Assembly (NCBI GenBank): GCA_021800315.1
Contig: JAJYZD010000147.1
Location: forward strand, 1-9,248
DNA: 9,248 nt
Direction: 5' to 3'
From: Bacillota bacterium
GTDB lineage: Bacteria > Bacillota > Desulfotomaculia > Desulfotomaculales > JAJYZD01
Below are positions 4,990 to 9,248 of this stretch, one piece after another. The stretch's first letter is position 1. Each line of letters begins with the position of its first letter. Under the pieces are notes generated by a model that was given only the letters and a program-made list of their open reading frames with translations, was not told the origin of the DNA and did no database searches. A program made the position numbers and the translations under genes.

Positions 4990-5502
4990 CTACGGCTGGA
5001 TCACCGGCATGGGCTGGGACACCGCAAACCTGGTGACGGTGATCGTAAGGGGAGAAAGGCCCAGAATGCCGCCGGAAAAAACCGGTACCGTAAGCGAGAC
5101 GGTAAAACCGGGCTGATTGGTTATGGTGCCGGACGGCAACGCCGTACCGGCCGGCACTTCGTTCAAGGCTGCCAGTTGCACCGGGCCGGGGAGGCTCCCC
5201 CCGGTGAAATCGTCGCCGCTACGGGTCGTACCGGTGATCTGTTGGAAGGCGTAATCGAAATACGGGGCCACCTCGCCGGCGGAGAGGCTGGTCCGACCGG
5301 ACAGGACACCGTCGAAATTCGCCGCGTACACGGCCCACTTCAAGGCGTTGCCGGCTTCGCCGTAAACCTGGCCCGCATTCTTGAACACCCCGGCCGCCAG
5401 GGTTCCCATGGCCATGAAAACCACCAGGAGCATCGTCAGGAACACGCCCAGCATCATGACGCCGACGGCCCCCTGCTCCGAAACGAAAAGCCTCCTGAGC
5501 AC
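4990..5502 (-). CDS. TadE-like pseudopilin/minor pilin candidate
   Basis: The GTG start at 5502 follows the TGA of the TadC-like gene with no gap, with GGGGGTGG just upstream. The product has 170 residues. The N-terminus is a short charged leader (MLRRLFVSEQG), then a helix from residue 12 (AVGVMMLGVFLTMLLVVFMAMG), matching the TadE/prepilin arrangement with possible cleavage after Gly11. The remainder is a polar, Gly/Thr-rich exterior domain with strands such as GFTVSLTVPVFSG and LTITVTRFAVS. The acidic residue common in TadE helices is not seen. The position directly after the TadC-like gene supports a pilus-subunit role. Confidence 0.6.
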   Translation of the reverse strand: MLRRLFVSEQGAVGVMMLGVFLTMLLVVFMAMGTLAAGVFKNAGQVYGEAGNALKWAVYAANFDGVLSGRTSLSAGEVAPYFDYAFQQITGTTRSGDDFTGGSLPGPVQLAALNEVPAGTALPSGTITNQPGFTVSLTVPVFSGGILGLSPLTITVTRFAVSQPMPVIQP

Positions 5503-6309
5503 TCAACCACCCCCGAAAGTACCCGAGAGCACGTCTCTCAGCCAGATGCCGGCCGGATAGAGGGCGATGAAGACCAGGCCCGCCAGCCCTATGACCACCA
5601 CCAGTGCCAGCATGGCCTTCATGCCGTTGGTCGCCTTCAGCGCCGCCAGGTCCCGGGCGTGCGCTATTTCCTCCCGCAGATCCAGGAACAGGGCCGGGGT
5701 GACCGCCGATTCCCAGGCCATGGCCAGCCTGGCACAAACCGCCGTCATGACCGGGTTGCGCACTCTTGCGGCCATCTTCTCCAGGGTTCCCCTGGCGTTG
5801 CCGCTACGCCGGATCTCCCGCACCGCGTCATCCATTTCGCCGCGCAACGGTTCGGGCAGGAAGTCCACCGTGTGGGCCAGGGCGTCCCGCACGGTGACTC
5901 CCCTGATTTCCAAAAAGGCGGGCAGAAAATCCACCAGGACGGGCAGCCCCATGATTATGCCGTCTTGCCACCTCGTGTACCGCTGCCTGAGGGCCAGGTC
6001 GGCCAAGATCGCGCCGCTGCCCGCCCCGGCCAGGAGAAACAGGCCGGCAAAAGCCCGGAGACGCGAAAATGTCAGCAGGAACAGCAAAAGCCCCGACAGC
6101 CCGCCGAGCAGGAAACCCTGGCGCAAGTACCGGCCGGGCCCCCCGCCCAGGATGCCCAGCTTCCGCCTGTTGTCCCCCCGCTCCAGGTACGCCGCCAGCC
6201 TGGTGCGCAGGACGTCGGCGACCGCTTCCGCCGGAGAGAGGCTTGGTCCGGGATAGAATACCGCTCCGATCACCGTGAACAGGGGAACCCCCAGGATTAC
6301 GTACCACAT
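5503..6309 (-). CDS. TadC-like inner-membrane platform protein (T2SSF domain)
   Basis: ATG 6309 lies 3 bases past the previous stop with GAAGAGGTG about 6 bases upstream, inside the end of the preceding gene. It has 268 residues. Predicted membrane segments are at 2-19, two near 63-80 and 87-107, and 230-254. Between them lies a cytoplasmic helical domain with the T2SSF pattern, including LPVLVDFLPAFLEIRGVTVRDAL, RSGNARGTLEKMAARV and AMAWESAVTPALFLDL. In Tad and type II/IV pilus machines this fold forms the platform that the ATPase turns or pushes to insert pilin subunits. It is paired with a TadB-like gene immediately upstream, as in known tad loci. Confidence 0.75.
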   Translation of the reverse strand: MWYVILGVPLFTVIGAVFYPGPSLSPAEAVADVLRTRLAAYLERGDNRRKLGILGGGPGRYLRQGFLLGGLSGLLLFLLTFSRLRAFAGLFLLAGAGSGAILADLALRQRYTRWQDGIIMGLPVLVDFLPAFLEIRGVTVRDALAHTVDFLPEPLRGEMDDAVREIRRSGNARGTLEKMAARVRNPVMTAVCARLAMAWESAVTPALFLDLREEIAHARDLAALKATNGMKAMLALVVVIGLAGLVFIALYPAGIWLRDVLSGTFGGG

Positions 6310-6312
6310 GGC

Positions 6313-7098
6313 CTACACCTCTTCGAACCGGCCGGAGAGCCGTAAAACGATAAACACCAGTCCGACCGTCACCCCCACACCCAGGGCCAGGTCCACCCGG
6401 CCGGCAAGCGAGGCGGCGAAAACGCCTCGAACGGCGGTGGCGTCCACCATAAGCCCGGCGCCCCCAATCGCCACCGCCAGCCAGGCGGCCAGCGCCGGCT
6501 CGGCTACCCCCCTGGCGCGCTCGGCCAGCAGGTGATCCCGGCGGCGCAAGGCGTCGCCAAGCCGGACCAGGCCCCGGCCGATGGCCCGGCGCCCGCCCGT
6601 ATCCGAACCGAAACGCACGATGTCCGCCATGCCCCGCAGTTCGCTCAAATCCCAACAGGCCGCCAGTTCTTCCAACAGTTTGGGCAACGGTTCCCTGGCC
6701 CCCCTCGTGCGGGCCAGGCATACCAGGAGGTCGCTCCCGAGCGGCTCGCCGATTTGTCCGGCGGCCTCTTCCAGTACTTCGGCCGCAGTCTTCCCGGCGG
6801 CGAACATACCGGCCGCCGCACCCACAAAATCGCGGGCCTGTTTGGCGGCGAGGCGTCTTAGCCGCGCCCGGCGGGCTGCCGCCAGAAAGACGGTGACCCG
6901 CCAGGCCAGGGCGCCCACCGGTATCCCGGCCAGCGGCGACAGAAAGACCACGGTTCCGAGCATGAATCCGGCCGTAGAACTAACCAGGGGAAGCCCGGCG
7001 GCGCCCAGCCAGGCGCGGACGCCGTCCAAATCGGGCAGTTCGCCCGCGAGCGCAAAGAAGAACAGGCCCCAAAGGGCCAGAAGCAAAACGATGGTCAT
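6313..7098 (-). CDS. TadB-like inner-membrane platform protein (T2SSF domain)
   Basis: The preferred start is ATG 7098 with GGGGAG 8 bases upstream, giving 261 residues. A GTG at 7107 overlaps the ATPase stop (GTGA) but sits right on the ribosome site. The N-terminal helix (TIVLLLALWGLFFFALAG) and a pair of hydrophobic segments around residues 35-72 precede a cytoplasmic helical region with ARDFVGAAAGMFAAGKTAAEVLEEAA, then LRGMADIVRFGSDTG and LGDALRRRDHLLAERARG. These are typical of TadB-type T2SSF proteins. Two C-terminal membrane segments follow (LAAWLAVAIGGAGLMV, LALGVGVTVGLVFIVL). It sits between the ATPase and TadC-like genes, the order seen in tad operons. Confidence 0.75.
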   Translation of the reverse strand: MTIVLLLALWGLFFFALAGELPDLDGVRAWLGAAGLPLVSSTAGFMLGTVVFLSPLAGIPVGALAWRVTVFLAAARRARLRRLAAKQARDFVGAAAGMFAAGKTAAEVLEEAAGQIGEPLGSDLLVCLARTRGAREPLPKLLEELAACWDLSELRGMADIVRFGSDTGGRRAIGRGLVRLGDALRRRDHLLAERARGVAEPALAAWLAVAIGGAGLMVDATAVRGVFAASLAGRVDLALGVGVTVGLVFIVLRLSGRFEEV

Positions 7099-7103
7099 TT
7101 CCG

Positions 7104-8456
7104 TCACTCCCCGCTGGCGTAGAGATATTTTTCTTTCACCGTCTCAAAATCCCTCAGTACCCGGGCCCCCCGGAAGGCCAGGCGGGAAAGTCGCTTCTCG
7201 GACACCGGACTTTCGTAGACCCAGCGTTTGACCCGGCCGCCGGTGGCCGCGAATTCCTCCTCGTCAAACCTTATCAGCGTACGGTACCGCCCTTCGCCGA
7301 CCTCCATAAGGCTCAGAAGCAGGCGGCTGCCGTCCCAGGCCTTGTCAAAGAAGAGCAGGAAATGGAACATGGTTTGGATCTGGCCGTCCACATGCTCCCG
7401 GTTCAGTTCCATGCCGCCCCGGGCAAACATCTTGGGCAGCCGCGCCCTCAGCTCGTTCAAACCGCCAGCGTGCCCGGTCGTGATGAAACCGCCGGACGTG
7501 GTCTCAGCCATCTCCGCCGCCGCCACGGCCTCGCCCGACCTGATCTCCCCCGCTATGGTCCGGTCGGGATTGTTGCGCAGGAACAACTCGCAGATGTGGG
7601 ACAGGGTCAGGATCTTCTCCTCGCCGATGCCCACCTCCACCAGGTTGAGACAGTTGGGCAGGCCGGGAAAGGCCAGTTCGAAGCTGACCTCGCCGATCAT
7701 GACCCGTTCGTCCCGGCCGAAAAATTCGCCGGCCGCCCTTACAACCGTGGTCTTCCCCGAATCGGTCCGGCCGAAGCAGCCGAAGTTGGCGTGTCCCCCG
7801 ACCAGGAGATCGCTGATCAGGGCAGCGGCCAGGGGCGGAAACATCCCGTGCTCCACCAGCCGGGCCAGGGGCAGGGCGGGCCGCGACAGCGGCGACTTGC
7901 GAATGGTCAGGGCGGTGCCGGCGGGACTGGCCTTATAGCCGAATACGCTCACCCGGCTGCCGTCCCGCAGCCAGGCGTCCACGGCCGGCGTGGCCTCGGT
8001 GAAGTCCCGGCCGGAATCGTGGCAGACCATCTGGGCATATTCCTTCACCTCCCGGTCGTTCTGGAAATAGTCGTCGCCGGCGTAATACTGCCGGCCGTGG
8101 CGGCCGATGTAGACCCGGGGCCGGCCCGATCCGGCCGGGTTGACCAGCACCTCGGTAATCTCCCGCGCGTCCCCGCCAACGAAGAAAGGAAGCAACGGAC
8201 CGTACTGGGAGGCCTGGCCCATTACCTTCATGAGCACCGGCTCGTGTTCCGCCGGCAGGAGGTCGTCCCGTGTCAGGACGTGCCGCCGGGCTATTTCGTA
8301 GGCCGTCTCGTAATCCCGGCCCACCAGGGCCTCATGGCCGCCGAAATACCGGGCATAACGAAGGGCGAGGGTTTTAGCCACCTCGCCCGTGATATCCCGT
8401 CTTTGTTCTTCCATTACCACCTGCCATGATTTTTCCGGATCCAGGCGGTGGGCCAA
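7104..8456 (-). CDS. Diverged CpaF/TadA-type secretion ATPase
   Basis: The TTG at 8456 is chosen as start because GGGGGGAT lies about 6 bases upstream and the longer frame (to 8612) runs into the preceding gene; this gives 450 residues. An ATG at 8414 is a weaker alternative. The N-terminal domain carries PLLPFFVGGDAREITEVLVN (86-106) and DGSRVSVFGYKASPAGTALTIRK (165-187), equivalents of conserved CpaF segments. Walker A is GRTDSGKT (229-236), Walker B is DRTIAGEIR (298-306) and the His box is GGFITTGHAGG (322-332). The Asp box, usually IEDxxEL, is GEVSFEL (255-261), so its Asp is replaced by Val. Cytoplasmic ATPases of this family power pilus assembly with TadB/TadC. The C-terminal 100 residues are less recognisable. 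Confidence 0.85.
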   Translation of the reverse strand: MAHRLDPEKSWQVVMEEQRRDITGEVAKTLALRYARYFGGHEALVGRDYETAYEIARRHVLTRDDLLPAEHEPVLMKVMGQASQYGPLLPFFVGGDAREITEVLVNPAGSGRPRVYIGRHGRQYYAGDDYFQNDREVKEYAQMVCHDSGRDFTEATPAVDAWLRDGSRVSVFGYKASPAGTALTIRKSPLSRPALPLARLVEHGMFPPLAAALISDLLVGGHANFGCFGRTDSGKTTVVRAAGEFFGRDERVMIGEVSFELAFPGLPNCLNLVEVGIGEEKILTLSHICELFLRNNPDRTIAGEIRSGEAVAAAEMAETTSGGFITTGHAGGLNELRARLPKMFARGGMELNREHVDGQIQTMFHFLLFFDKAWDGSRLLLSLMEVGEGRYRTLIRFDEEEFAATGGRVKRWVYESPVSEKRLSRLAFRGARVLRDFETVKEKYLYASGE

Positions 8457-8487
8457 GACAATCCCCCCTCGACGCCCCGGCCCGTTT

Positions 8488-9126
8488 CTACAGGCCCAGA
8501 CGGTTATATACATCCTGGTCGACGCAGTTGTCCGGGGAAAGGCGGCTTGCCCGCCGCAGAGCCACCACCGCCCGCTCGGTCCCGCCGTCAAAAATGCCGT
8601 GCACCGGACCATGGTAAAGCCCCTTGAGGCGCAGGACCCTCTGCACCTGCATCACATCCCCGCCCACGTCCCCGTTGCGTAGCACCCGGTGGTTGTATTC
8701 GCCGTAGCCGAACGGGTTCCCCGTAACCACTACCGGTGTACCGGGTTCCACCAGGGGATAAACGGATTCCACCGCCGCGTTGTTCATCCGGACACAGCCG
8801 GCGCTGGCCTGGGTGCCGATGGACCAGGGTTTGTTCGTTCCGTGGATGCCGTAGATGCCCCAGGGAACGTCCAGGCCGATCCAGCGGGTACCGAAGCCGG
8901 TACCCCAGTTCATGGCTTTGCGCAACACCCGCCACTCCCCCACCGGGGTGTTGGTGCTGGGCTTTCCGACGGCGACCGGATATCGGGCCACCGGTTTTCC
9001 CCCCGTGAATACCGTCAGCCGGTGGTCGGCCGTATCGATGAGGATGACCGTACCCGCGGCGTCGTCCGCCCGCGCCGGGGCGATTGCTGCGAACAGCAGG
9101 AAAAGGACGAGCGGGATGAAACGCAC
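8488..9126 (-). CDS. Secreted L,D-transpeptidase (YkuD) with peptidoglycan-binding domain
   Basis: The GTG at 9126 has GGAGGAGAT (9131-9139) just upstream; a longer frame to 9213 adds an unlikely Arg/Cys-rich leader. The product has 212 residues. Residues 1-20 are a signal peptide ending in APARA. Residues 24-135 form the YkuD domain: the catalytic signature has His95 in GIHGTN and Cys111 in SAGCVRM. Such enzymes form 3-3 or lipoprotein/protein cross-links on peptidoglycan stem peptides outside the membrane. Residues 150-212 (GGDVMQVQRVLRLKGLYHG to YNRLGL) look like a PG_binding_1 domain. It is the first gene of the operon seen here, 31 bp before the ATPase, which suggests a wall-remodelling or anchoring role for the pilus, although co-location does not prove it. 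Confidence 0.88.
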   Translation of the reverse strand: MRFIPLVLFLLFAAIAPARADDAAGTVILIDTADHRLTVFTGGKPVARYPVAVGKPSTNTPVGEWRVLRKAMNWGTGFGTRWIGLDVPWGIYGIHGTNKPWSIGTQASAGCVRMNNAAVESVYPLVEPGTPVVVTGNPFGYGEYNHRVLRNGDVGGDVMQVQRVLRLKGLYHGPVHGIFDGGTERAVVALRRASRLSPDNCVDQDVYNRLGL

Positions 9127-9248
9127 GCGGATCTCCTCCGTAAAAGGCCTGGTACGGCCGGTGCACCTCAGGGCCCGGCAGGTGTTATTATGTGCACCCG
9201 GCCGGAAAACCACCCCGGTGACCCCGTCCGGACTCCAGGGACGACGGC
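9127..9248. other. Upstream region of the pilus operon with paired GTGCAC sites
   Basis: No gene is supported here. Two GTGCAC palindromes (9161-9166 and 9192-9197) lie 31 bp apart, each flanked by CCGG on its outer side, giving an overall inverted arrangement. A -10-like CATAAT (complement of 9187-9192) overlaps the outer site but has no acceptable -35 box, so I do not call a promoter. The operon may begin beyond the window. Confidence 0.3.

Noticed and set aside
4969..6345. A 458-residue plus-strand frame
   Set aside because: It is antisense to the TadE-like and TadC-like genes. Its sequence is low-complexity and rich in Gln, His, Arg and Gly, with no domain signature.

Overview
The window reads as accessory chromosome from a GC-rich, Gram-positive member of the Clostridia, probably close to the thermophilic Desulfotomaculum/Pelotomaculum group. 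This is inferred from strong GGAGG-type ribosome binding sites, frequent GTG and TTG starts, sigma-A-like promoters, a secretin-free Tad-like pilus operon and an XhlA-like protein family. No marker gene in the window fixes the species. Every gene I can support lies on the minus strand, so transcription runs from high to low coordinates.

Region 1 (about 1-1953) is a tandem array of three related genes for short coiled-coil proteins. Each has a near-identical N-terminus, an 11-residue repeat rod of variable length and a single C-terminal membrane helix. Each copy has a recognisable sigma-A promoter with 17-bp spacing, and the two complete copies end at the same hairpin terminator. The leftmost copy runs off the window edge and has an expanded rod encoded by nearly identical 33-bp DNA repeats. 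A perfect 20-bp palindrome lies upstream of that copy only.

Region 2 (about 1954-3114) is more AT-rich and gene-poor. It holds the C-terminal remnant of an IS4-type transposase, recognised by its degenerate YREK signature, and two candidate small membrane-protein reading frames.

Region 3 (3115-9126) is a compact operon of nine genes. In order of transcription it encodes: a secreted L,D-transpeptidase with a peptidoglycan-binding domain; a diverged CpaF/TadA-type secretion ATPase; two TadB/TadC-type inner-membrane platform proteins; three small proteins with one N-terminal membrane segment each (TadE-like, Flp-pilin-like, DUF4320/TadE-like); an unrecognised membrane protein; and a short CpaB/RcpC-like SAF-domain protein. 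Genes abut or are separated by a few bases, with two exceptions: a gap of about 50 bp before the Flp-like gene and a 125-bp overlap of the last two reading frames. The likely product is a minimal Gram-positive Tad-like pilus or pseudopilus. The ATPase would power subunit assembly through TadB/TadC, the small proteins would be pilins or minor pilins, CpaB would act as an assembly accessory, and the transpeptidase could remodel the wall at the assembly site. Prepilin peptidase, TadZ/CpaE and secretin are not in the window.

The most interesting points are the tandem coiled-coil array with its repeat-length variation and promoter cassette, and the reduced pilus operon headed by an L,D-transpeptidase.
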